A stretch of DNA of 64,000 nucleotides from JBAZWE01 sp041658605 (lineage in GTDB: Bacteria > Actinomycetota > Thermoleophilia > BMS3ABIN01): NCBI GenBank assembly GCA_041658605.1, contig JBAZZU010000010.1, forward strand, positions 6,886 through 70,885. Direction: 5' to 3'. Each line of letters begins with the position of its first letter. The first letter of the stretch is position 1. This document shows positions 43,066 to 52,096 of this stretch, in pieces. The position numbers were made by a program, and so were the translations under genes. The notes beneath the pieces are model-generated. The model saw only the letters and a list, made by a program, of their open reading frames with translations. It had not been told where the DNA came from and searched no databases.

Positions 43066-45462
43066 TTGAGCAGGTTTTGGGGCATTCCGCTATTCCGGCG
43101 GCTGAGCACGAAGATGGTCGCCGGCTTCATCGCAATCGTAGCCATATTCTCCACTCTCGGAGTCGTGGTCCTTCACGAGGTAAACACCATGAGAGCCGCT
43201 TCTGACGAGGCCCTTGCCAGAGCCGGCGCGGTGCATCATATAGAGGAGGCCAGAATTGCCGCCGCGCAACAGATCCAGGCCCACTACGAGCTCATGCTGG
43301 AAAACAAGGAAGACAAAATCACAAGTTTTGAGACTGCCCGTCAGGTCCGTGATGCCGCCCTTGCCGATGCGAGCGCCCACGGTCTTTCTGACATAGAACA
43401 GGAGTGGTTCAAGCAGCTGACCGTCGCGACAGCGGGCTTTGACAACAACTTTATGAACGAACTGGTGCCTGCCTGGCGTTCGGGAGACACCGCCGCAACC
43501 CTTGCCAGGGAAAAGCAGTCAGACGAGTTTTTACTAACGATCAATAATCTGAGCCAGAAGATCGCCGTGAGTTTCAGCGAGCGCAACAGGGAGGCCCAGG
43601 CTGCCTCTGACAATGCAGCTTCTGAGTTGAGGACATACTTTATTCTTGCTGGCATCATAGGTGTTGGTCTGAGTCTGCTTATTTCGGTAATCGCCGCAAG
43701 ACGTCTCAGCAGGCCGATCAATGAGCTGAAGAAGGCGAGCGCAGCCATGGCCAGGGGCGACTACGATCGTCGGGTCGAAGTCGCCACTTTTGACGAGATC
43801 GCGGAACTGGGTGGCTCTTTTAACCGGATGGCGGACGCGATCCAGCGAAAGGTTGCGCAGCTCACCTTTCTGTCAGATATAGCCCTGACCATCAGCTCCG
43901 AGCTCGACTGGGAGCGCGTGGTGGATGTGGTCATGGAAAAAGGCATCGAGCTGACCGACTCCCAGGCGGCCGCTATTACCCTGTATGACGAGGAGCGGGG
44001 TGAGTTTACAGACATATTCACGAAGGGCCTGAGCGACGACTTTGTCGGCAAGATGCAATTTCGCAAAGGCGGCCTGGCGGAAGAGTCTCTTCTGGGTGAA
44101 CAGGCCGTATTCAGCGACAACGTCATGTCATCCCACAGGCTGAGCCGGATGGCTAGCGATGAGGGAATCAAGGCGTTCATCTGTCTGCCGCTCAAAGTGC
44201 AAAAGAAAAAGCTCGGAGTCCTGTACGTTTACAGCAAGGAATTCAGCGCCTACAGTCGCGATCACCTGTCGGTCCTGTCGATCCTCTCCAACCAGGCTGC
44301 AATCGCGATTCAGAACGCCCAGGTGCTCCAGCAAAGCAAGGAAGAAGCAGTCACCGACGGCCTTACGGGTCTGTATAACCAGCGGTATTTTTATTCGCGC
44401 CTGAAAGATGAGATCGACCGCGCACAACGCAACAATAAATCCATATCGGTGATCTTCTGCGATCTGGACCGCTTCAAGACCTTCAACGATATCAACGGGC
44501 ACGCGCTTGGTGACACGGCCCTTGTGGAGATTTCCCGGATAATCGGAGAATCCAAACGTGCCATCGACATCGCGGCACGCTACGGAGGAGAGGAATTCGC
44601 GATTATCCTTCCCGACACGGATACGTCGGGAGCCCAGATCATCGCTCATCGGATCAGGCGCCGCGTAGCCGGGTTTTCTTTTGAGACCAACGCGAGGAAC
44701 GGTGCGCCCCTCACTATCAGCATCGGGGTGGCCAGCTTCCCGGAAGACGCGCCGCAGGCGCGTGATCTGGTTGACAAGGCCGACTGGTCAATGTATTACG
44801 GCAAGCGTCATGGCGGCAACAGGGTCACGTTGTTCCACGAAGAGTCGGCTGAGTTTGGCGAGGTGACCCTCGAGGACCTCGTGAGAGAGGAGCTTCATAT
44901 CGCGGCGGCCCAGGCGATGGCCGCAAGTGTTGATGAGCGCAGCACTTACGACCAGCGACACGCGGAATCAGTAGCGAGGCTGGCGTCGACGATCGCCACC
45001 GAGATGCGGCTGGAGGACGATCAGGTGCACCACGTCCGCGTGGCCGGTCTTCTGCACGATATCGGACTCATCAGCGTTCCCGAGGATATCATCAACAAGC
45101 GCGGGCACTTAAGCCCTGAAGAATGGCGGAGAATAAAAGAACATCCGGAGGTCGGTGAATCGATACTCAAGCATATCACCAGCCTGGAGAGCTTCCTGCC
45201 CGTAGTGCGACATCACCACGAACATTATGACGGTGCTGGGTATCCGGACGGACTGTCGGATGAGAAGATCCCCCTGGGCGCACGAATCCTGGCTGTGGCT
45301 GACGCTTTCCAGGCCATGACCAGCGAGCGTCCCTATCGCAAGGCGCTCACGATCGAGCAGGCTCTTCTGGAGCTCCAGATGGGCGCCGGCAAGCAGTTCG
45401 ATCCCAGGGTCATCGATGCTTTCATCTCGCTCCTGAAGCCCAGGCAGGCCAAGGCTTCATAG
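43066..45462 (+). CDS. HAMP-GAF-GGDEF-HD-GYP hybrid cyclic-di-GMP enzyme
   Basis: 798 aa from TTG 43066 (GAGAGGT 4 nt upstream). Order: helix about 15-37, four-helix-bundle sensor (about 38-190), second helix (about 197-218), HAMP, GAF (about 285-425), GGDEF (about 430-595), HD-GYP (about 615-790). GGDEF is active-looking (RYGGEEF) and keeps an inhibitory RxxD (RAID) five residues upstream. HD-GYP is complete (LLHDIGLISVP, HHHEHYDGAGYP). It should therefore both make and degrade cyclic-di-GMP, the balance set by an extracytoplasmic ligand. The frame is open from 42793 but that overlaps the zinc-ribbon gene. Confidence 0.92.
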   Translation: MSRFWGIPLFRRLSTKMVAGFIAIVAIFSTLGVVVLHEVNTMRAASDEALARAGAVHHIEEARIAAAQQIQAHYELMLENKEDKITSFETARQVRDAALADASAHGLSDIEQEWFKQLTVATAGFDNNFMNELVPAWRSGDTAATLAREKQSDEFLLTINNLSQKIAVSFSERNREAQAASDNAASELRTYFILAGIIGVGLSLLISVIAARRLSRPINELKKASAAMARGDYDRRVEVATFDEIAELGGSFNRMADAIQRKVAQLTFLSDIALTISSELDWERVVDVVMEKGIELTDSQAAAITLYDEERGEFTDIFTKGLSDDFVGKMQFRKGGLAEESLLGEQAVFSDNVMSSHRLSRMASDEGIKAFICLPLKVQKKKLGVLYVYSKEFSAYSRDHLSVLSILSNQAAIAIQNAQVLQQSKEEAVTDGLTGLYNQRYFYSRLKDEIDRAQRNNKSISVIFCDLDRFKTFNDINGHALGDTALVEISRIIGESKRAIDIAARYGGEEFAIILPDTDTSGAQIIAHRIRRRVAGFSFETNARNGAPLTISIGVASFPEDAPQARDLVDKADWSMYYGKRHGGNRVTLFHEESAEFGEVTLEDLVREELHIAAAQAMAASVDERSTYDQRHAESVARLASTIATEMRLEDDQVHHVRVAGLLHDIGLISVPEDIINKRGHLSPEEWRRIKEHPEVGESILKHITSLESFLPVVRHHHEHYDGAGYPDGLSDEKIPLGARILAVADAFQAMTSERPYRKALTIEQALLELQMGAGKQFDPRVIDAFISLLKPRQAKAS

Positions 45463-45513
45463 ACTGGAGCCTTTCTGCTTTCCCGCAACACGTCCGCGGA
45501 ACCCTCTTAGACC

Positions 45514-46263
45514 CTATTCCTTCTCACGCAGCGTAAAACTTGCGAGCACCAGCAGCGCAAGGCCAAAGCCCACCAGTACAAAAAATGGCGTCAGTACCGA
45601 GTAGAACGAGCTTCCGTCGACTACAACACTCCTCAGCACTTTCACGGCCCATGTAAGGGGAACCAGATAACTGCACCACTGGAGCACTGAGGGAAGATCA
45701 CTGATCGGGATAATCATCCCGGAGAGCAGCGCGGAAGGTATGATTACCATCGGGATGAAGGGGAAGACCTGGCCTTCGTTGCGCGCGAAGTTGGAAAGGA
45801 ACAGTCCCAGGCCCACGGAAACGATCGCCAGGGACAGCACGGTGAGCACCACGGCGACGATGTCCCTCTCTATCTTCACATCAAACAGATACCTGGTACT
45901 GACGAGCACAAGCGCCGTCTGGGCGGTGGCGACAGTGGAATAACCGGTGACATAACCGGAAACGATCTCACGCCGCCGGTAACCGGAGACGAACATGCGG
46001 CTCAGGGTGCCCGCGGTGCGGTCCCTGACCAGCACAATCGTGGCTAGCACATAAGCAAGAAAGTGAACCAGGTAGGCAGCGATGAGGATGGAGAAGTCAG
46101 AGACCCGGATGCCAAAACGAACCAGCCCCGGAAGTGAGTCAATAACATATTTAAGCAGAAACATCAAAATCAGCGGCACCAGGAGCGACATGCCGAGAAA
46201 GCGCCGGTCCCTCATGAACTGCCGGTTGATGCGGGCCGCGATGAGGAGGCTGTGGCGGATCAT
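45514..46263 (-). CDS. ABC-2 type transporter permease
   Basis: 249 aa with six predicted helices and the ABC-2 topology (LIAAYLVHFLAYVLATIVLVRDRTAGTL; FIPMVIIPSALLSGMIIPI is the typical fifth-helix motif). Its ATG overlaps the stop of the ATPase gene (ATGA). Together they form an exporter of DrrAB/NodIJ type; substrate unknown (drug, lipid or polysaccharide). Confidence 0.92.
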   Translation of the reverse strand: MIRHSLLIAARINRQFMRDRRFLGMSLLVPLILMFLLKYVIDSLPGLVRFGIRVSDFSILIAAYLVHFLAYVLATIVLVRDRTAGTLSRMFVSGYRRREIVSGYVTGYSTVATAQTALVLVSTRYLFDVKIERDIVAVVLTVLSLAIVSVGLGLFLSNFARNEGQVFPFIPMVIIPSALLSGMIIPISDLPSVLQWCSYLVPLTWAVKVLRSVVVDGSSFYSVLTPFFVLVGFGLALLVLASFTLREKE

Positions 46264-47126
46264 TTCGCCTCTTCCAGGAGCGACAGAATGACTTCCTCGA
46301 GGCTTTGCCGTTTGATGCTGATGCGGCTCACTCTCTCCTGGAGACCGTATTCCCCGAGCAGGCGGGGGAGCTCCTCTTCGTAGCTGTCGAGCTCCGCCTC
46401 CCGGTGCTCGCCATCGATTTCCATTGTCACGAGCGCCTTGCCTCGCCTTCTGATGGCCTCGGGCGTTTCGGAGACGAGGATCCTGCCGCCGAGAATGACC
46501 GCTACATGGTCGCAGCGGAGCGCTTCGTCCATCTGGTTCGTGCTCAGGAAGATAGTGCGGCCCCTGTCGCAGAGTTCCGCGAAATGCTGCCAGAAATTCT
46601 GTCGCAGGACAGGGTCAACCCCCGCGGTGGGTTCATCGAGGACCAGCAGTTCGGGGTCATGCATCAGGGCGCATGCCAGCGAGGCTCTTTGACGCATGCC
46701 TCCGGAGAAAGTGTGGAGCGGGTCGTCACGGCGGTCCCAGAGCTGTACGAATTCCAGTGTTTCGCGGATCCGTTCGCCGATATCCGGCGGCCTGAACGCA
46801 CCACCAAAAAAACGCAGGTTTTCAATCGGGCTGAGGTCGTCGTAGAGCGAAGGTGTCTGGGGCATATACCCGAGGTCTTTTCTGACGGCATGGCGTTCGC
46901 GAATCGCGTCTCGTCCAAGGACCCTGACACGGCCACGGTCGGGTTTAAGCAGACCGCAGATAGCCTTGATGAGCGTTGTTTTTCCAGAACCGTTTGGACC
47001 TACCAGCCCGTATATCTGCCCCCTGCCAGTGGTGAGGGAGGCGCCGTCGAGCGCCGTGATGGCTCCGTATCGTTTACCCAGGTTCTCGATTTCTATGGCG
47101 GACGCGTGTTCGGGAATGGAAGACAT
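46260..47126 (-). CDS. ABC exporter ATP-binding protein
   Basis: 288 aa. Walker A GPNGSGKTT near residue 40, Q-loop MPQTPSLYDDLS, signature FSGGMRQRASLA, Walker B LLVLDEPTAGVDP and H-loop STNQ (the H-loop His is replaced: FLSTNQM, a known variation in this group). The C-terminal 70 residues are the usual DrrA-like extension. It starts one base inside the preceding gene's stop (TGATG). Confidence 0.94.
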   Translation of the reverse strand: MSSIPEHASAIEIENLGKRYGAITALDGASLTTGRGQIYGLVGPNGSGKTTLIKAICGLLKPDRGRVRVLGRDAIRERHAVRKDLGYMPQTPSLYDDLSPIENLRFFGGAFRPPDIGERIRETLEFVQLWDRRDDPLHTFSGGMRQRASLACALMHDPELLVLDEPTAGVDPVLRQNFWQHFAELCDRGRTIFLSTNQMDEALRCDHVAVILGGRILVSETPEAIRRRGKALVTMEIDGEHREAELDSYEEELPRLLGEYGLQERVSRISIKRQSLEEVILSLLEEAK

Positions 47127-47362
47127 CAGGCTTCCTGTAACGCGTACTTGGCCGTGAACTGGTCAGCATCCATGTTTTCCCAATCTTCCTTGATAAGAAG
47201 GTCCAGGTAATCTTCGCTGGTTTTTTCCAGTCCGCGCGGGCAGTACACATATTTGAGCGTACGACCCTCGCCGTCAGAAATCTCGACCACCCTGTCGTTT
47301 TTCCCGGCGGGTAGCACCTTCAGAAGATATCTGGCTTTTGCTGGTTCAGTCATGCCGCTCAC
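47126..47362 (-). CDS. 78-aa protein coupled to the ABC exporter
   Basis: No family recognised. Hydrophilic alpha/beta content: RYLLKVLPAGKNDRVVEISD, then a lone Cys-Pro (YVYCPRGL) and an acidic end (KEDWENMDADQF). GTG 47362 or ATG 47353 both fit. Its TGA overlaps the ATPase ATG, so it is co-translated and may be an exporter accessory or unrelated cytoplasmic protein. It follows cca by 55 bp. Confidence 0.65.
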   Translation of the reverse strand: MSGMTEPAKARYLLKVLPAGKNDRVVEISDGEGRTLKYVYCPRGLEKTSEDYLDLLIKEDWENMDADQFTAKYALQEA

Positions 47363-47417
47363 AATCCTGACTTGTTCGGGGCTGTGCCGGCCCCCCGGTT
47401 CGTCTGGCAGCTGGTAC

Positions 47418-48848
47418 TCATTTTTCCAGGTCTCCCTCCAGCTTTATTCGTGCCGCCAGCTCAAGCGCCTCCCGGCGCGAGCTGATATTTCCAAGCGTCT
47501 GTTCCTCGAGTATCCGCGCCAGGAGCAGACCGACCAGCGGACCGGGATCCAGGGCCAGTTCCTGCATCAGCTCATCCCCGCGGACCAGCTTTGGCAGGGC
47601 TTCCGCCTCCTCGACCGCGAAGCTCTCTGCCATCATTTCACTGGCGAGCCGGAGGTGTTTTTCAATGGCCGCATCCATCGTCTTCGGCCCCCTGACCGAA
47701 AGCTGGTCGGATACTGACAGCATTATCGCTTCCGGCGTATAGGGTTCGGTGGCCCGGAAGTAACGCAGACGCGCCCGCCTGCTCGGAGGAAAGTCATGTT
47801 TGAGACCCTCAAAGCGCATATGGTTCGCAACCAGGAGAGTAATCGCTTTTGCCGTCTCGGCGCTGGCGCGCATGCGCGCGAGGGTTTCGGATACCATCTC
47901 CGCGCCGATACGGTCGTGCTCGAAAAAGCGGAAGTCGCCGGAATCATCGGTGAACCGGCAACCTGGTTTGGCGACATCGTGCATTATCGCGGAATAGCTC
48001 ATGACAAAGCGCCAGCTGGCGTCGCCGGCGATCCGCTGGTTGCTCCGCTCAACGATTTTTTCCGCCTGCCCGGGGAAAAGGACAGAGGGGTCTTCAATTA
48101 TGCCGTCGAGGGCTTCGGTGGCCGCAAGGACATGGTTATAGACGTCGAGGTGGTGATAATCGTTCTGAGCGACGCCCTTCAGCGCATATATTTCAGGAAG
48201 CAGGACCTCCAGCAGTCCCAGCTCGTCCATGCGGCGGATGGCCCTCGCGGCTCCCGGAGCTTCGAGCAGGCGGCTCAGCTCGGCCCAGACACGCTCGACC
48301 GCGGGCCTGGTGGCCAGCACCGATTTTGATCGGATGAGCGACTTCAGTTGCCCGGAAATCCTGAGATCCAGCTCTTTCTCAAGGCGTAAAGCCCGTAAAA
48401 GCCTTAGAGGGTCGTGGTCGAAGATGGCATCGTCGAGGGGAACGAGAAGGCGGGCCTCCAGGTCTGCGAGCCCGCCCAGGGGATCGGTTATTTCGCCATC
48501 GGCGAGTCTGGCGGCGATGGCATTCACGGTAAAGTCGCGCTGGCTTAAGTCATCCTCGATGCCGGCGCCGCGAAGGGAGGCGAAGTCGTAAGTATTGCGG
48601 CGATCGCCGGTAATCACGCGGCAGCTCTGAAACTCCTCGGACAGCTGGAAGTAACTTCCTCCGATCCTGTCGGCGAAGCGCCGCGCCGTTTCTTCGGGAG
48701 GACCGTCCGTGACCAGGTCGATATCGCCGGACTCTCTTTCGAGCAGCAGGTCGCGTACGGTGCCACCGACGAGCCAGGTCCTGACCCCGGAATCCGCGAG
48801 GAAATCCCGGGCCGCGGAGATCGCCGCTGTCGCAGGATCTATTCTTAT
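47418..48848 (-). CDS. cca: CCA tRNA nucleotidyltransferase with HD domain (no canonical start codon)
   Basis: Adds or repairs the tRNA 3' CCA end. The N-terminal head, read upstream of the first canonical start (GTG 48617), holds the catalytic class II motif: TWLVGGTVRDLLLERESGD followed by IDLVT. Then QRDFTVNAIAAR, DDAIFDHDPLRLLRALRL and an HD domain (SAIMHDVAKPG). From ATA 48848 it is 476 aa, the family length. No ATG, GTG or TTG exists in the head. ATA 48848 overlaps the alr TAA stop just as ATGA couplings do and has AAGG 8 nt upstream; CTG 48887 is the other option. GTG 48617 alone would give an inactive protein. Both tRNAs here encode CCA, so repair is the likely role. Confidence 0.88.
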   Translation of the reverse strand: MRIDPATAAISAARDFLADSGVRTWLVGGTVRDLLLERESGDIDLVTDGPPEETARRFADRIGGSYFQLSEEFQSCRVITGDRRNTYDFASLRGAGIEDDLSQRDFTVNAIAARLADGEITDPLGGLADLEARLLVPLDDAIFDHDPLRLLRALRLEKELDLRISGQLKSLIRSKSVLATRPAVERVWAELSRLLEAPGAARAIRRMDELGLLEVLLPEIYALKGVAQNDYHHLDVYNHVLAATEALDGIIEDPSVLFPGQAEKIVERSNQRIAGDASWRFVMSYSAIMHDVAKPGCRFTDDSGDFRFFEHDRIGAEMVSETLARMRASAETAKAITLLVANHMRFEGLKHDFPPSRRARLRYFRATEPYTPEAIMLSVSDQLSVRGPKTMDAAIEKHLRLASEMMAESFAVEEAEALPKLVRGDELMQELALDPGPLVGLLLARILEEQTLGNISSRREALELAARIKLEGDLEK

Positions 48849-49954
48849 TCCGTATACCTTCTTTCCACCCTGGAAGATATATTGCAGGTGATCTCATAGT
48901 TGATCGTGTCCAGCATGAGCGCCATCTCTTCGGCGGTTATGGCGTCGTCACCCTGTGTTCCTATAAGCAGGACTTCCGCCCCTGCCTGTACTTCCGGCTC
49001 GGGGCCCAGGTCGACCGTGATCTGATCCATGGAGACCCTGCCGACGATGCGGTACGAGCCGCCGTTGATGAGGACGCGCCCGCGGTTTGACAGCCGCCGG
49101 CTGAAGCCGTCGCCGTAGCCTATGGGGACAACGCCGATCGTTGTCGCCGCCGGGGCGGACCAGGTCCGGCCGTAGCCGACCGCGTCGCCTTCGATCAGGG
49201 GCTTGATGTCTGCCAGGTAGGAGCTGAGGGCAAGAGCGGGCCGCAGGCCGTCCGTGGCAGCGTCTCCCTGGAAGGGCGAGAGCCCGTAAATGGCGATGCC
49301 GCACCTGACCATGTCAAAATGAGATTCCGGATAGCGCAGTGTCGCCGCGCTGTTGGCGCAATGGTAGCTGGCTTTGGTGCCGGTGCGCAGGACCACCTGC
49401 GTGGCTTCTTCAAAAACGCCCAGCTGATAGCTGAGGAAATCTTCATCGTCCTCGTCCGCGGTGGAAAAATGGGTCATCAGTCCGACGAGCTTCACTGCGG
49501 GCTCGGACTCGATCAAATCAAGAAGGTCGGGGAGCTGGCGGGGATAGACACCGAGCCTGCGCATACCAGTGTCGAGCTTGACGTGTACGGCGAGCGGGTT
49601 GTCCTTGTCGTAATTCAGATGAACGAGGGTCTTGAGAAACGCCGGGGTCCAGAGGATGATCTCTGCGTCGCAGTCGATGGCCGTCTGTGCTTCAGCCCCG
49701 GTAAGCGGGCCGAGGATCACGATCGGGCAGGTTAGCCCTGCGCTCCTGAGCTCCACCGCCTCGGCGGCAGTCGCAACGCCCAGGGTGGTCGCACCCGCTT
49801 CGACGCTGGCCCTGGCCACTTCCAGGGCGCCGTGACCATAGCCGTTGGCCTTGACTACGGCCATCAGCGAACAGCCCCGGGAAAGCCGCTGACGCAGGGC
49901 ATTCACGTTGTGGCGCACACATTCGAGGTCGATCGTGGCCAGCGCTCGGCGCAC
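48845..49954 (-). CDS. alr: alanine racemase
   Basis: PLP enzyme making D-alanine for peptidoglycan. 369 aa, GTG start 7 nt after GGGAG. PLP lysine in MAVVKANGYGHG (about residue 36), catalytic tyrosine in GDAVGYGRTW (about residue 260), and the C-terminal VSMDQITVDLG. It is part of a minus-strand run CBS protein-alr-cca with overlapping or nearly adjacent genes. Confidence 0.96.
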   Translation of the reverse strand: MRRALATIDLECVRHNVNALRQRLSRGCSLMAVVKANGYGHGALEVARASVEAGATTLGVATAAEAVELRSAGLTCPIVILGPLTGAEAQTAIDCDAEIILWTPAFLKTLVHLNYDKDNPLAVHVKLDTGMRRLGVYPRQLPDLLDLIESEPAVKLVGLMTHFSTADEDDEDFLSYQLGVFEEATQVVLRTGTKASYHCANSAATLRYPESHFDMVRCGIAIYGLSPFQGDAATDGLRPALALSSYLADIKPLIEGDAVGYGRTWSAPAATTIGVVPIGYGDGFSRRLSNRGRVLINGGSYRIVGRVSMDQITVDLGPEPEVQAGAEVLLIGTQGDDAITAEEMALMLDTINYEITCNISSRVERRYTE

Positions 49955-49957
49955 AGT

Positions 49958-50416
49958 TTAACTCCCGGAGAAGGCCCGAACCAGGTCGGCCCGCGTGATT
50001 ATCCCCACCAGAACGTCTCCGTCCAGCACGGGCAGGCGGTTGACCTTGTCGTCGGTCATGATGGTGGCGACTTCGTGGGCCGGGGTATCCTTCTGCACCG
50101 TGATCACATCGGTGATCATGATATCCGCGACCGCGGTCGCCGCCGCCTTGCGAACCCGCTCTTCAAACTTTTTCGTGCTTTCCAGGAAGATGACGCTGTC
50201 GAGGAACTGGACGTAGTGTGGGAAATGGATGTCGGCATCCAGTGATACCAGGTCTCCCTCGGAGACGATTCCGACGACCTGGTTCTTGTCGTCGACAACT
50301 GGCGCACCGCTTATCCTGTGTTTCGATAGCAGCCTGGCCAGGTCTTCCACCGTGGTATCCTCGTTCACGGTCACTACGTTTTTTTTCATGATGTCGGCGG
50401 CGGTTAGATCTTTCAA
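49958..50416 (-). CDS. CBS-domain-pair protein
   Basis: 152 aa with two CBS motifs (about 1-60 and 92-150): TAADIMKKNVVTVNEDTTVEDL, then ADIMITDVITVQKDTPAHEV, each ending in GI(V/I)SEGDL or ITRADL. Such proteins bind adenine nucleotides and tune enzymes or channels; no effector domain here. TTG start 6 nt after AAAGGA. It ends 4 bp before alr and starts 15 bp after the nnr gene. Confidence 0.9.
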   Translation of the reverse strand: MKDLTAADIMKKNVVTVNEDTTVEDLARLLSKHRISGAPVVDDKNQVVGIVSEGDLVSLDADIHFPHYVQFLDSVIFLESTKKFEERVRKAAATAVADIMITDVITVQKDTPAHEVATIMTDDKVNRLPVLDGDVLVGIITRADLVRAFSGS

Positions 50417-50431
50417 GGCCGGTCCTTTCCG

Positions 50432-52033
50432 TTAACCGTGGGAATGGTCTTCGTGTTCCTCTTCGCTTAAGCTGGCGAATGCCAGCGGCAGATATTCTAT
50501 CAGGTCTGATGCTATCAGGTTGTCCTTTCCGAGGTCATCAGCCGCGATGTCGGCGGCCAGACCATGCAGGAAGGCCCCGGCGCCGGCTGCGATGAGCGGG
50601 TCGAGCCCCTTGGCCACAAGCGCGGCGATAACACCCGTGAGTACATCTCCAGAGCCGGCCGTGGCCAGTCCCGGATTGCCAGTGGGGTTCAGCAGGGTTG
50701 TCTCCCCGTCCGTGATTATCGTCGACGAACCCTTGAGGACGACGACGGCGCCCGTTTTTCTGGCGGTGGCCCTGGCGTGTCCGAGCCGGGCAGCGGTCAC
50801 TTCGCCTGTCGGCAGGTCGAGCATGCTCGCCAGTTCGCCGGCATGCGGCGTAAGCACCGTTGCCGGCTGGCGTTTCTTCAGGGTGCCTGCCTTGCCCGCG
50901 AAGGCGTTAAGGCCGTCGGCATCGAGAACCACCGGCTTCCCGCAGGCCGCCATGAATTTCACTGTCAGGGAGGAGCTGCCTGGGTCCCTGCCCAGGCCAG
51001 GACCCAGTGCGATGCAATCGACCGACTCCGAGGCGTCAAGGAGATTTTCCAGCCCCGTCGCGGCCAGGTGTCCCGTGCCGTTGTCCGCGAGCGGCAGGGT
51101 CATGACTTCAAGAAGTTTTGTTTCGAAAACGCGGTTCAGGCTTGCGGGGACAGCCGCGGTCACAACGCCAGCGCCTGCCCTGAGAGCCGCCTCCGCGGCC
51201 ATGCACGCGGCGCCGGTCAGCCCCGTGGAGCCGCCGGCGACAAGGACTCGGCCGACGCTGAACTTGTGGTCATAATCCATTTTTGGCGGGATGATCGCGG
51301 CCAGTACATCCGGATCGATCAGGAAATGGTCAGCCGGGACCGAGCAGCTTTCGGGAATACCGATATCAGCGAGTGTCAGATCGCCCGTATAGTAGCTGCC
51401 GGGCGCCACGAAATGGCCTACCTTGGGGACGTGGAAGGTCACCGTTGCGGTTGCTGGCAGCGTTGTCGCAGCCGCCGCGCCAGTCGAGGCATCAACTCCC
51501 GAAGCGATGTCGACAGCGATAACGGGGAGGCCGAGGTTCTCCGACGCGGAGCGGGCGATTTTAATAAAATCGGCGGCTTTGCCGCGGGGCTCATCGGAAA
51601 AACCCGTGCCGAAAATCGCGTCGACAATGATGCAGTCCGTGGAAAGTGCGCGCTTGAGGGCCGCGGCCGTGGGAGCATGCATGACCTCGATTCCCATCTT
51701 CCCGAGAATCCTGAGGTTTACCAGTGCATCGCCCCGATATTCACTCCGGGCAGCGACGGCAAGGACCTGCACATCGGCCCCGGCCTCGATCAGGTGACGC
51801 GCGGCCACAAACCCGTCGCCGCCGTTGTTCCCCTTGCCGGCGAGTACCACAAAACAATGATGTTCACAAAAATGTTCAAGCAGGTGCTCGGCCACAGCCA
51901 TGCCGGCCCGTTCCATCAGAACGGTACCCGGCATTCCCAGTCCCCGGATCGCGGCCGCGTCCGTGCGGCGCATCTGAGCCGACGTATATACGGGAAGAAA
52001 ATGAGACGCGATTACTTCGTTAAGTTCAGCCAC
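50432..52033 (-). CDS. nnrE/nnrD: bifunctional NAD(P)HX epimerase / ADP-dependent dehydratase
   Basis: Repairs hydrated NAD(P)H. 533 aa: epimerase (YjeF N-terminal) about 12-225 with AGKGNNGGDGFVAARHL and DAIFGTGFSDEPRG; dehydratase (YjeF C-terminal, ribokinase-like) about 235-525 with GSTGLTGAA, LGPGLGRD, LTPHAGELASML and the ATP/ADP-site NPGLATAGSGDVLTG. The His-rich end EEHEDHSHG is a small oddity. GTG start just after GGGGAGGA. AcpS lies 63 bp upstream, a common pairing. Confidence 0.95.
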   Translation of the reverse strand: MAELNEVIASHFLPVYTSAQMRRTDAAAIRGLGMPGTVLMERAGMAVAEHLLEHFCEHHCFVVLAGKGNNGGDGFVAARHLIEAGADVQVLAVAARSEYRGDALVNLRILGKMGIEVMHAPTAAALKRALSTDCIIVDAIFGTGFSDEPRGKAADFIKIARSASENLGLPVIAVDIASGVDASTGAAAATTLPATATVTFHVPKVGHFVAPGSYYTGDLTLADIGIPESCSVPADHFLIDPDVLAAIIPPKMDYDHKFSVGRVLVAGGSTGLTGAACMAAEAALRAGAGVVTAAVPASLNRVFETKLLEVMTLPLADNGTGHLAATGLENLLDASESVDCIALGPGLGRDPGSSSLTVKFMAACGKPVVLDADGLNAFAGKAGTLKKRQPATVLTPHAGELASMLDLPTGEVTAARLGHARATARKTGAVVVLKGSSTIITDGETTLLNPTGNPGLATAGSGDVLTGVIAALVAKGLDPLIAAGAGAFLHGLAADIAADDLGKDNLIASDLIEYLPLAFASLSEEEHEDHSHG

Positions 52034-52096
52034 TGGTCCTCCCCTGTTTGTGAAACTGCACTGATACGTAGAATCTGCACGGCCATGATACCGCCG

